This document shows, piece after piece, positions 46,785-53,624 of a stretch of 56,554 nucleotides of DNA. Positions within the stretch are counted from its first letter, which is position 1. Each line of letters begins with the position of its first letter. The DNA comes from Simkania sp. (lineage in GTDB: Bacteria; Chlamydiota; Chlamydiia; Chlamydiales; Rhabdochlamydiaceae), in the NCBI GenBank assembly GCA_018333475.1, contig JAGXTH010000045.1, positions 1-56,554 of the forward strand, written 5' to 3'. The notes below the pieces were generated by a model. It worked only from the letters and a program-made list of their open reading frames with translations. It did not search any database and was not told the DNA's origin. Both the position numbers and the translations under genes were made by a program.

Positions 46785-47066
46785 ATGGATAAAGTGTCAT
46801 TCGAATGGGATCACGGCAAGAAAGAGACAAACATAGTAAAACATGGGGTTTCGTTTTTTGAGGCTCAACGCGCGTTTTTAGATCCGAAGCGAATTATCGC
46901 TGAAGATGTAGAACATTCAAGAGGTGAAACGCGTTACTACTGCTTCGGTCAGGTAGATGATGACGTTATGACTGTTCGCTTTACCTATAGAAATCAGAAG
47001 ATACGTATTTTTGGTGCAGGATTTTGGAGAAAAGGGAGAAAAATTTATGAAGAAGCGCAAAACTAA
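46785..47066 (+). CDS. brnT: BrnT-family ribonuclease toxin
   Basis: A 93-residue toxin matching BrnT: FEWDHGKKETNIVKHGVSF at the N-terminus, AQRAFLDPKRI near 30 and the C-terminal IRIFGAGFWRKGRKIYEE. BrnT is a RelE-fold RNase neutralised by BrnA. The gene overlaps brnA by 20 bp. An AT-rich region lies upstream. Confidence 0.93.
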   Translation: MDKVSFEWDHGKKETNIVKHGVSFFEAQRAFLDPKRIIAEDVEHSRGETRYYCFGQVDDDVMTVRFTYRNQKIRIFGAGFWRKGRKIYEEAQN

Positions 47067-47280
47067 GTATACAGATGAACACATTGGGAAAATTAAAATA
47101 GTTGATGATTTTTTGCCCAAGCCTAAGGACTTGGTCTTGAAAGAAGAGACAACAAAGATCACTATATCTTTAACTAAATCAAGTATTGATTTTTTTAAGA
47201 GTGAAGCTGAGAAGTTGCACACAAATTATCAGACGATGATTAGGACTTTATTAGATAAATATGCTTCTCACTACCTTTAA
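47047..47280 (+). CDS. brnA: BrnA-family ribbon-helix-helix antitoxin
   Basis: A 77-residue antitoxin starting MKKRKTKYTDEHIGK, with a C-terminal ribbon-helix-helix segment KITISLTKSSIDFFKSEA followed by TNYQTMIRTLLDKY. The frame is open upstream to 47011, but ATG 47047 gives the normal BrnA N-terminus. It binds BrnT and represses the operon in studied systems. Confidence 0.92.
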   Translation: MKKRKTKYTDEHIGKIKIVDDFLPKPKDLVLKEETTKITISLTKSSIDFFKSEAEKLHTNYQTMIRTLLDKYASHYL

Positions 47281-47303
47281 AACTTAAGAAGAAGGAAGAT
47301 CTT

Positions 47304-47618
47304 ATGAGTGAAAAAGTGGATGCTCATGCGGGTCAAAATGAAAAAATAAAAGAGGCGAACCGATTGCAAAACCCTCCTTCGTCGGGCTTTGCAATCGGTT
47401 CTTTTTACAAAAATCCGACGCAGTCGGAGTTTTGCAACCACCTCATCTATTTTATGAAAGCAGACGATATGGTTAAAGCTCGTGAAGCCTATCGAAACTC
47501 CACACTACCAGCAGATGTCTTTCACAAAGAGTGCTGGAAAAAATTCACCCATATCGATCACTGCAAAGTGTTTACCCCCATCTATCAAATGGAAAGAGAT
47601 GAGCTAAGTTGCAAATAA
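47304..47618 (+). CDS. Small protein of unknown function with embedded hairpins
   Basis: A 104-residue open frame with a good AAGGAAG ribosome-binding site before ATG 47304. It is not recognised. Residues 14-45 are encoded by two adjacent palindromes (47357-47401 and about 47413-47427), which make the middle segment look inserted. The C-terminal half (KADDMVKAREAYRNS, VFHKECWKKF) has ordinary coding character and no hydrophobic segment. It follows brnA by 23 bp. Confidence 0.5.
   Translation: MSEKVDAHAGQNEKIKEANRLQNPPSSGFAIGSFYKNPTQSEFCNHLIYFMKADDMVKAREAYRNSTLPADVFHKECWKKFTHIDHCKVFTPIYQMERDELSCK
47357..47401 (+). terminator. Terminator-like hairpin inside the 47304 frame
   Basis: A 14-bp perfect stem (GAACCGATTGCAAA with TTTGCAATCGGTTC) is followed by TTTTT. 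By structure it is an intrinsic terminator for brnTA, but it lies inside the next open frame. A second short hairpin (TCCGAC / GTCGGA) follows at 47413-47427 and shares sequence with the hairpin at 50360-50398. Confidence 0.65.
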
Positions 47619-47681
47619 CACCTCATGAGAAGAATTAAGAACGAATCGACTAGGCATATTCATTGTTTCCGATAAAGCAAT

Positions 47682-47718
47682 CCAGTCAAAGGTTCGAAGT
47701 GTACCCAATAACTGGAGT
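47682..47718. repeat. Degenerate 37-bp direct repeat, second copy
   Basis: It matches 46534-46570 at 29 of 37 positions without gaps. Both contain GTTCG and end ACTGGAG, loosely like a tRNA 3' end, but no T-stem pairing is possible. It lies just before the decayed integrase, so it may be an old attachment-site relic bounding the brnTA segment. Confidence 0.5.
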
Positions 47719-47965
47719 TTCCCTACTAGAGAAAAAACAGTTAAAAGAGCCCTCTTGCCGGAGCGGGCCGTAATATAGCCGTAGCGCTAAATTTCCTTAA
47801 AATCACCCAAGATTGGTCTGCAAAAATAGTTTTGACAGATCGCTTTTGGAGTGTCGATTCCTTTGGATTTACGGCAAAAACGAATCCTCTCCTTTTAAGT
47901 AATTGAAAATCAAGCGCACAGATAGCCAGATTAATGGACTATTGATCCTTGTATCGCTTGTAAGG

Positions 47966-48470
47966 GAGCTAAAATAGGTTCTATTTGTCAAAGACAACTT
48001 AAGGGCGAGGGAGTTCGCTTCGAAGGTCATCCTGCACTTGCAGCCATGTTCGATCGCCGCACAGATGCAAAGGCGTGGATTCAAAAGGCAGGGGCTAATT
48101 CCGCTGCGGACGTCATCACGTGTATGGAGAAACCAAAAAACGCGTATTTGCAGAAGCCGTTGAGCGTTATCGTCGAGAAGAGATGATCACAGTTCCAAAA
48201 CGAGGGCATCTTGATTGGTGGAAAAGAGAACTTGGGCCTTATATCTGCAAGACGTTCGGCCAGCAGTTATTACAGAAAAAAACAAAAACTTCTCACAGAA
48301 TCAAATAAAAAAGGGGCTATTCGGACAAAGAGAACCTGTAATCGTTATTTAGCAACTCTAAGTCATCTGCTCTGTACGTACAAAGCAATGGGAATGGATA
48401 TCGGAAAATCCTGTAAGGAAGATATCCTGAGAAAAGGAACTTCTTTCTGATTTAAAATAGATCGATCTTG
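47966..48470 (+). pseudogene. Decayed tyrosine integrase (N-terminal half, several frameshifts)
   Basis: Pieces of a phage-type integrase appear in order in different frames: FEGHPALAAMFDRRTDAKAW (arm-binding domain), then GRHHVYGETKKRVFAEAVER, WWKRELGPY, DVRPAVITEK, KKQKLLTES, TCNRYLATLSHLL and ENPVRKIS (core-binding domain). At least four frame changes are needed. The catalytic domain with its Arg, His and Tyr is not seen. This is the relic of the enzyme that integrated one of the islands here. Confidence 0.8.
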
Positions 48471-48504
48471 ATCCCCATCCCGTTGAGATTTTTCTCGAGA
48501 AATA

Positions 48505-48520
48505 GTGCGATATATCGTAC
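48505..48520. promoter_or_regulatory. Possible operator of TA pair 2
   Basis: The sequence GTGCGATATATCGTAC is a near-perfect palindrome (one mismatched pair) 25 bp before the toxin start. Antitoxins of this type bind such sites to repress their operon. No experimental or comparative support is available. Confidence 0.35.
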
Positions 48521-48545
48521 ATTTTTGGTAAATGGACGACGATAG

Positions 48546-48857
48546 ATGACAAAGTACAACGTTTATGAGACAGAAGAATACAAAGAATGGCTAGGGGAGG
48601 GGACGCTTAAATCTCAGCGTCAAATTCATAGCAGAGTTCTAAAAATTGAAGAGGAGGGGTATTTTGGGCATCATAAGTACTTACAAGGAGCCGGCGTCTG
48701 GGAATTGAAATTCACTGATGGTCGTCGGGTCTACTATGCGCAGGTACCGGAATCGAATGTAATCCTTTTGCTGGGAGGCAATAAGAATGGGCAAGATAAA
48801 GATATCAAAAAAGCGGCAAAGATCTTCGGTAAAATCACCGAAGCTCAATCTAAATAA
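48546..48857 (+). CDS. RelE/HigB-like toxin of TA pair 2
   Basis: A 103-residue toxin paralogous to that at 46126-46422. Shared features are YKEWLGEGTLKSQRQIHSR at the N-terminus, GYFGHHKYLQGAGVWELKF in the middle, and GRRVYYAQVPESNVILLLGG then NKNGQDKDIKKA. The ribosome-binding site is weak. It precedes its antitoxin, whose likely start lies within the last 71 bp of this gene. Confidence 0.88.
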   Translation: MTKYNVYETEEYKEWLGEGTLKSQRQIHSRVLKIEEEGYFGHHKYLQGAGVWELKFTDGRRVYYAQVPESNVILLLGGNKNGQDKDIKKAAKIFGKITEAQSK

Positions 48858-49119
48858 GATGACAGGTCTTACTCGCGCAAATCCTTTAAAAGAGCTTATT
48901 GACCCGGAGAAAACAGGTTTAGCGATTCTGGAATGCTTGCAAAATAATGACCCCGAAGGTGTTATGGAAATGATTTCCATCTATCTTGACGCTTTGAATA
49001 AAGCCCAGTTGAGGAAACAGTCTAAGCTTCCAAAATCCACAATGTATTCGGCTTTGAAGCATCGTAACCCCACAATTAAGACTCTCGCGAAGATTATGCA
49101 TGCATCTACCCATGAATAG
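48787..49119 (+). CDS. HTH antitoxin of toxin-first TA pair 2
   Basis: A 110-residue antitoxin paralogous to the one at 45867-46187 (ILECLQNNDPEGVME; KAQLRKQSKLPKSTMYSAL; NPTIKTLAKIMHAST). ATG 48787 has GGAGG 8 bp upstream, formed by the toxin's LLGGNK codons. A shorter start at ATG 48859, 1 bp after the toxin stop, has no ribosome-binding site. The longer form has a basic N-terminal extension like that of pair 1. Confidence 0.85.
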   Translation: MGKIKISKKRQRSSVKSPKLNLNKMTGLTRANPLKELIDPEKTGLAILECLQNNDPEGVMEMISIYLDALNKAQLRKQSKLPKSTMYSALKHRNPTIKTLAKIMHASTHE

Positions 49120-49208
49120 GGGAGATTGCTGCATTTTTGCTGTAGTAGAGAGTAACACCTTGTAGGAATTCACGATTTTCCACGTCGATCAAAATTCGTT
49201 AATGTACT

Positions 49209-49305
49209 GAGGGAATTGCAAAACTATCGTCAAAAAGATGATTTTTCGGGGCTCAAAAGAAGCCCCGAAAAATCATCTTTTTGACGATAGTTTTGCAATT
49301 CCCTC
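49209..49305. repeat. 45-bp perfect inverted repeat with 7-nt loop
   Basis: The arms 49209-49253 and 49261-49305 are exact reverse complements around CAAAAGA. It lies between convergent genes (antitoxin end at 49119, phosphorylase-like gene end at 49388). A further 10-bp inverted repeat (49305-49314 with 49358-49367) adjoins it. It could terminate both transcripts, but the perfect 45-bp arms exceed any terminator requirement. Confidence 0.95.
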
Positions 49306-49387
49306 GAAAGTTAAACAGGCCTCAAGAGAGAAGAACTGGCTTTATTTTGAAATGAACTTAACTTTCGGGTGAGGAGTAGATGGCTAT

Positions 49388-50254
49388 CTAAATCTCCAGT
49401 AACGCGTCAAGCACATAATTGAAGAAAATCCCTTCTTCCACTTCCCGTGCTTGTTGATAATTTTCCCCTTCATATGCGCTTAACTTTGCGTTTTCTTTGT
49501 TGACAGTTTGCAAAACAGTGGCAGCATGTAAACCGAAGTCCTTTGCAACTCGAAATAGAACTGCTGTTTCCATATCATAACTTGCAGATTTGGAGTTTTT
49601 ATTGAGGTGCTCTAAAATGGCGTTAATTCGGTCGCTTCTTTCTAGTGAAAATTTATGTGGTAATCGGAGGCCATGATAATTTTCAAGATGATGGCAAATC
49701 CTCGTCTCATGAACAATGCCTTTTAACTTCGCTGTCGAAATCAATGCCTGCACGATTTGAGGTGACGCTTCGATAGATTGCCCCCATTCTTCAGGATCAA
49801 CACCACTTTGGATATTAAATCCAAATAAGTTATCAGCCTCATCGACAATTTTCACCAAATAAGCATCTGATGCAGGCGGAGATTTCACATCGTCTGAGCC
49901 ATATCGAATGATGTATTTTGCGCCAGCTACAAAAAGTTCTGTAAAAACAAGACCAGCACCTGAACCTACCGGGGCACAACTTATAAAAATCTTTCTTCCT
50001 TTATAATCTCCAATAGCGACGAATGGCCCCCAAGCAGACTTGTGCATTTCAAGATTGTCTAATTTTTTTGAAAGCCTCAAAGCGCGTTCGTAATTTGAAC
50101 ATACAATTCCTTTGTCTGGTACAGGATATTTGACCAATACACAGTCTTCTAAAGCTAAGTTAATTTTTTGATTAGAAATAGATGATATTTCTTCAGAATA
50201 CGCTGTCTGCATATCCATGCAAGCCAGTACAGCGCATAGGAAAAGATGTCTCAT
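49388..50254 (-). CDS. Exported nucleoside-phosphorylase-like protein
   Basis: A 288-residue protein. Residues 1-20 look like a signal peptide (hydrophobic core LFLCAVLACM, likely cleavage after AYS). The mature part resembles the nucleoside phosphorylase/nucleosidase fold: FISCAPVGSGAGLVFTELFV near residue 88 with IIRYGSDD near 113 (phosphate and ribose region), and the ribose-binding YDMETAVLFRVAKDFGL near 225. Most such enzymes are cytosolic; export suggests nucleoside scavenging in the periplasm or outside. AAGGATC lies before ATG 50254. Purine versus uridine specificity cannot be told. Confidence 0.7.
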   Translation of the reverse strand: MRHLFLCAVLACMDMQTAYSEEISSISNQKINLALEDCVLVKYPVPDKGIVCSNYERALRLSKKLDNLEMHKSAWGPFVAIGDYKGRKIFISCAPVGSGAGLVFTELFVAGAKYIIRYGSDDVKSPPASDAYLVKIVDEADNLFGFNIQSGVDPEEWGQSIEASPQIVQALISTAKLKGIVHETRICHHLENYHGLRLPHKFSLERSDRINAILEHLNKNSKSASYDMETAVLFRVAKDFGLHAATVLQTVNKENAKLSAYEGENYQQAREVEEGIFFNYVLDALLEI

Positions 50255-50359
50255 AGGTGATCCTTAGTCAGCTGCAAGAGAAGAAGATAGAAAATTACTC
50301 AATTTTTGCCAATCAAAAATTGAGGAAGGAACCTGTTTAAATTCTTTTGAATCGTGAGA

Positions 50360-50398
50360 TAGTTGCAAAACTCGGACTACGTCGGAGTTTTGCAACTA
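50360..50398. repeat. 18-bp hairpin sharing sequence with 47413-47435
   Basis: A stem of 18 bp with one mismatch (50360-50377 with 50381-50398). Its right arm contains GTCGGAGTTTTGCAAC, also present at 47420-47435. It lies between convergent-to-divergent genes upstream of the phosphorylase-like gene. Confidence 0.75.
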
Positions 50399-50480
50399 CC
50401 TCTAGTGGGATGATCTTATGTGGTGTTTGAGTGTGGGTTAAATTGTGCTGTGTGAATGAAAAAAGTTCAGAGATCAGCAG

Positions 50481-50690
50481 CTATCTTTTTTTCTTTGTCG
50501 GGCAGTTGTGTATACCAAAAATATGATAGACAATGCACCAGCTTGTAAGAGCTTCAAAAAAAATAAAAAGAGCCAAAATCAAGGCGATCCAGCTCATTTT
50601 CCAGCAGGCATACCCTAATACGAGAATTCCTATAGATAATCTGATTACACGACCAGAGGTATCAATATTTCTAGGGAGTTTTAATGACAT
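50481..50690 (-). CDS. YgaP-like small membrane protein (DUF2892 type)
   Basis: A 69-residue protein with an N-terminal NIDTSGRVIRLSIGILVLGY segment and a second hydrophobic helix (ALILALFIFFEALTSWC), the two-helix pattern of the YgaP transmembrane domain family. HNCPTKKKR at the end gives a cytosolic basic tail. It begins 11 bp after the stop of the permease gene, in the same direction, so they may be cotranscribed. The function is unknown. Confidence 0.7.
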   Translation of the reverse strand: MSLKLPRNIDTSGRVIRLSIGILVLGYACWKMSWIALILALFIFFEALTSWCIVYHIFGIHNCPTKKKR

Positions 50691-50700
50691 GGCCTGGTCT

Positions 50701-52083
50701 CTAAGAGGTCTGCATCCTTTTCTTATAAAGATAAAAGAGAAATAGCGGACTGATTGTTAGCAGGGTGCCAATAAAGATCATAGATAAATACCGGATAGGA
50801 CCACCAGTATCGATATTATCAGGAGGGAAAAAACTAACGATGATTGTCGTTAAGCATCCGAATACTCCGAGAAGAGAAGTGATCCATATCCCCAAGCCCT
50901 TTCCGGGAATTTTAAAGATTGCAGGACGATTGGTATATTTGTAATGAAGACGGAGAGCTGCACAAAACATTAGGATATACATGATCATATATAGTTCTGT
51001 ACTTAAAGCTGTTAGGAACCAGTAGAAGGAGTTTACACTGGGCTCTAATAGGAAAAGAAGACAGATAAGACTAACTACAGTGGCTTGTGCTAAGAGAATA
51101 TTATAGGCTACTCCAGCTCGATTTTTACGTGTGAAAAAAAGTGGTAGAAATCCAAATTCAGCAGCATGAAAGAGGCCTTTGGCAGGAGAAATCAACCAAT
51201 TCACCATGGTTCCGATAGAGCCAATCGCAATACAAAGCGTTAAAAAGGGGATTAGGGCCCCAAGGCCAAAGACATGGAAAAAACTGCTGAAGACTTGCAT
51301 GACCCCTGAAACCAGATTAATGTCCTTCTGAGGTAATACAAAGGCTATCGCAAGGGATCCTATGAGCATGGATAGAAAAATAAATGAGGCTGCCAGCAAA
51401 ACGGCTTTTGGAAAATTTTTCTGAGGTTCACGAATATCATTCACATGCACACCAGATAGCTCCATTCCAAGGAAGGAAGCCATAATGGCAATAAGAGAGA
51501 TCCAGTTTGTCGAATGAGCGAGTGAGGGAATGACATCAGAGCTAGTTAAAACAATCTGGCGTGGCTGACCTGTAAAGACCCAAATAACTCCGAGTATGAT
51601 TAGCAAGACCATTGGTAAAATCGTACCTATTATGGCAAAGGTATTATTGATCAATGCCGAAACATGGAGACCTTTTAGATTGACTAATGTCAGTCCCCAG
51701 AAGACGATAAGAATGCAGCAGATGAGGTAGGTCTTATTTTGTACGAGCTCAGGATTGATCAAATAGGCCAAGGTTCCAGCAACAAAAGAAAGCATGGTAG
51801 GATACCAAACCATCGTATTGATCCACTGTAGCCAAATAGCTGCCATGGCCCATTTTTTTCCAAAAGCAGCATTAACCCATTGGTATACCCCCCCTTTTTC
51901 TGGAAACATAGCAGACAGTTCTGCTGCTATAAGTGAAGTAGGGATCAAAAACACAATGGCGGAAAACACAAAGAAAAAGATCATGGTGCTGCCAAAAAGG
52001 GCGGCAGCCGGCAAATTTCTTATATTATCGATGGACGCGATAATCAAAACGACAAGGGAGAAAAAGGAGACTTTTTTGGTCAT
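50701..52083 (-). CDS. APC-superfamily amino acid permease / antiporter
   Basis: A 460-residue inner membrane protein with about 12 hydrophobic segments. The first segments carry the APC signature: IASIDNIRNLPAAALFGS near residue 16, then LIAAELSAMFPEKGGVYQWV near 50. It resembles glutamate/GABA and arginine/agmatine antiporter-like members. The exact substrate is not predictable. In obligate intracellular chlamydiae such carriers import host amino acids. Confidence 0.88.
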   Translation of the reverse strand: MTKKVSFFSLVVLIIASIDNIRNLPAAALFGSTMIFFFVFSAIVFLIPTSLIAAELSAMFPEKGGVYQWVNAAFGKKWAMAAIWLQWINTMVWYPTMLSFVAGTLAYLINPELVQNKTYLICCILIVFWGLTLVNLKGLHVSALINNTFAIIGTILPMVLLIILGVIWVFTGQPRQIVLTSSDVIPSLAHSTNWISLIAIMASFLGMELSGVHVNDIREPQKNFPKAVLLAASFIFLSMLIGSLAIAFVLPQKDINLVSGVMQVFSSFFHVFGLGALIPFLTLCIAIGSIGTMVNWLISPAKGLFHAAEFGFLPLFFTRKNRAGVAYNILLAQATVVSLICLLFLLEPSVNSFYWFLTALSTELYMIMYILMFCAALRLHYKYTNRPAIFKIPGKGLGIWITSLLGVFGCLTTIIVSFFPPDNIDTGGPIRYLSMIFIGTLLTISPLFLFYLYKKRMQTS

Positions 52084-52286
52084 AACCCACCATCTATATC
52101 TTTAAAGAAGGGTGCCCTTGTCTTTTGTAAGTTTCAAGGTTTTTTTTAGGAGACCGGGTGTAGTCTATAAAACATTTGGATTAAGGACTATTATCGCACT
52201 TCTTTTTTCATAGCGCTTGCTTGTGTAACAATTTAGATTGAAAAATACAAGTTTTTAATAATTACCAACTTTAATAAAATGAACTT

Positions 52287-52991
52287 ATGAAATTTAATTT
52301 GCCACGTCAGATTGTTTGTCAGGAAATAAGAGGGATTATTTCTAGAGAAATGCGCAAACAGAAAATGACCATTCCTTGTGCATCTAGAGAGCGTTTAAAG
52401 GAAATCGCGAAGATTTCGAAAGCGATTGAACAATGGAGTCTTCCAAAATATCTCGTTTGCAGGAAATTGCCTTATGATCTTGGCCAAGGTATCTTTTTGC
52501 GTCCTGATGCGGCACCTATTTTGAAAGGCCAGGTGATTGCTCCCTATGCGGGAGAAGTTTCCTTAGTTCCACAAAATCGGTCCGATGATGCAGCTTATGC
52601 TTTTGCTCCTCTTTCAGATATACATCTTAAAAAAGAAGAACAAGATTTTTTAGACGAAAAAAACAGTTATCATCCTAGACGCTTGTACTCGTTAAAACTA
52701 GATGCTCTCAAAAAGGGCAATTTTACTCGGTTTATCAACCATTCAGAAAAACCTAATATTGTGGCGCGTCTTCTTTCTATCCCGTCTAACCCTTATTTTA
52801 TAGCTCCAGCCTCTATTGAAGTTGTCTATATTGCCAAGAAGGTGATCCGCCCGGGGGAGCAGCTTCTTGTTTGTTATGAGGATGGGGAGAAAAGTTATTG
52901 GGGCGTTTTTGATATTAAACCATTCCCTATGACGCCACAAACCTTTCAACTCACATCGTCTCTCAGGATCGCCAATATGGGTGTTGAATAG
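52287..52991 (+). CDS. SET-domain lysine methyltransferase, NUE-like
   Basis: A 234-residue protein with the SET-domain landmarks in order: LGQGIFLRPDA near residue 65 (GxG), APYAGE near 85, FTRFINHSEKPNI near 146 (NHS, cofactor site) and RPGEQLLVCYED near 188 (catalytic Tyr197). The first 50 residues are basic. Chlamydia trachomatis NUE (CT737) is a secreted SET enzyme that reaches host nuclei and methylates histones; chlamydial SET proteins also act on bacterial histone-like proteins. The next gene cluster includes an AGCS permease as in CT735-CT737. The secretion signal cannot be judged here. Only a weak ribosome-binding site is seen. Confidence 0.85.
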   Translation: MKFNLPRQIVCQEIRGIISREMRKQKMTIPCASRERLKEIAKISKAIEQWSLPKYLVCRKLPYDLGQGIFLRPDAAPILKGQVIAPYAGEVSLVPQNRSDDAAYAFAPLSDIHLKKEEQDFLDEKNSYHPRRLYSLKLDALKKGNFTRFINHSEKPNIVARLLSIPSNPYFIAPASIEVVYIAKKVIRPGEQLLVCYEDGEKSYWGVFDIKPFPMTPQTFQLTSSLRIANMGVE

Positions 52992-53019
52992 TTCTAGCGT
53001 ATTGGTCCAAGTATCTGGA

Positions 53020-53355
53020 TCAGCGTGATGTTTTCCTGCCGATGAATAAACTCCCACCCCCTAGAATGATTAGAGCAATGCCCCCAATTAGAAGCCAATG
53101 AGCAAGCGCCTCATATTCTTTGATTTTTTCCGATCCTTCATTAATTTTTTTTTGGACAGAACCGCTGATTTCCTTTCCAATTTCTTTCGAGACCGGATTA
53201 AGTGAAAAGAGGCTATTTCCTTGATCGAGCTCTTTTTGGGCACGAGAAACTTGAGTTTTTCCTTCATTAATGCGGCCTTTAATGTAGAGAGAGAAGCAAA
53301 TAGAGCCTATACCTATGATCAATATCACTACTCCTAAAATTTTCTTGAAGTTCAT
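53020..53355 (-). CDS. Two-helix membrane protein of unknown function
   Basis: A 111-residue protein with a hydrophobic segment at residues 5-24 (ILGVVILIIGIGSICFSLYI) and another near 86-104 (LLIGGIALIILGGGSLFI), joined by a polar, Lys/Glu-rich loop of about 60 residues. It is not recognised beyond a resemblance to small DUF3185-like proteins. GAGGTG precedes ATG 53355. It is convergent with the SET gene. Confidence 0.7.
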   Translation of the reverse strand: MNFKKILGVVILIIGIGSICFSLYIKGRINEGKTQVSRAQKELDQGNSLFSLNPVSKEIGKEISGSVQKKINEGSEKIKEYEALAHWLLIGGIALIILGGGSLFIGRKTSR

Positions 53356-53624
53356 GGAACACCTCGTTGATGTTGGTTAGTTTTTTATTCTCATGTATAG
53401 CAAAAATTGTAAACTCAAAATAAAAATGGATGTTGATTTTGTAATAATAAGATATGTGCTATGGTTTTCCTAGGAGTGGTTGGGTTTGGCTTAAGAGACG
53501 ATCTTTGAATTAAAATTCAGTCTATTTTTGACATGGTTCAATACCGACTCCGTTTTTTCCGAATAAGCATAGAGCGCCCTAATCTTCGGGAAGGACCAAA
53601 GCCACCGTATCTTAGATAGCTCAA

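Noticed and set aside
48211-48450. Separate small gene downstream of 48120
   Set aside because: It reads as one out-of-frame fragment of the decayed integrase, continuing fragments in other frames.
47357-50398. Recurring hairpins as a CRISPR array
   Set aside because: The copies are few, widely and irregularly spaced, and not separated by uniform spacers; no cas genes are seen.
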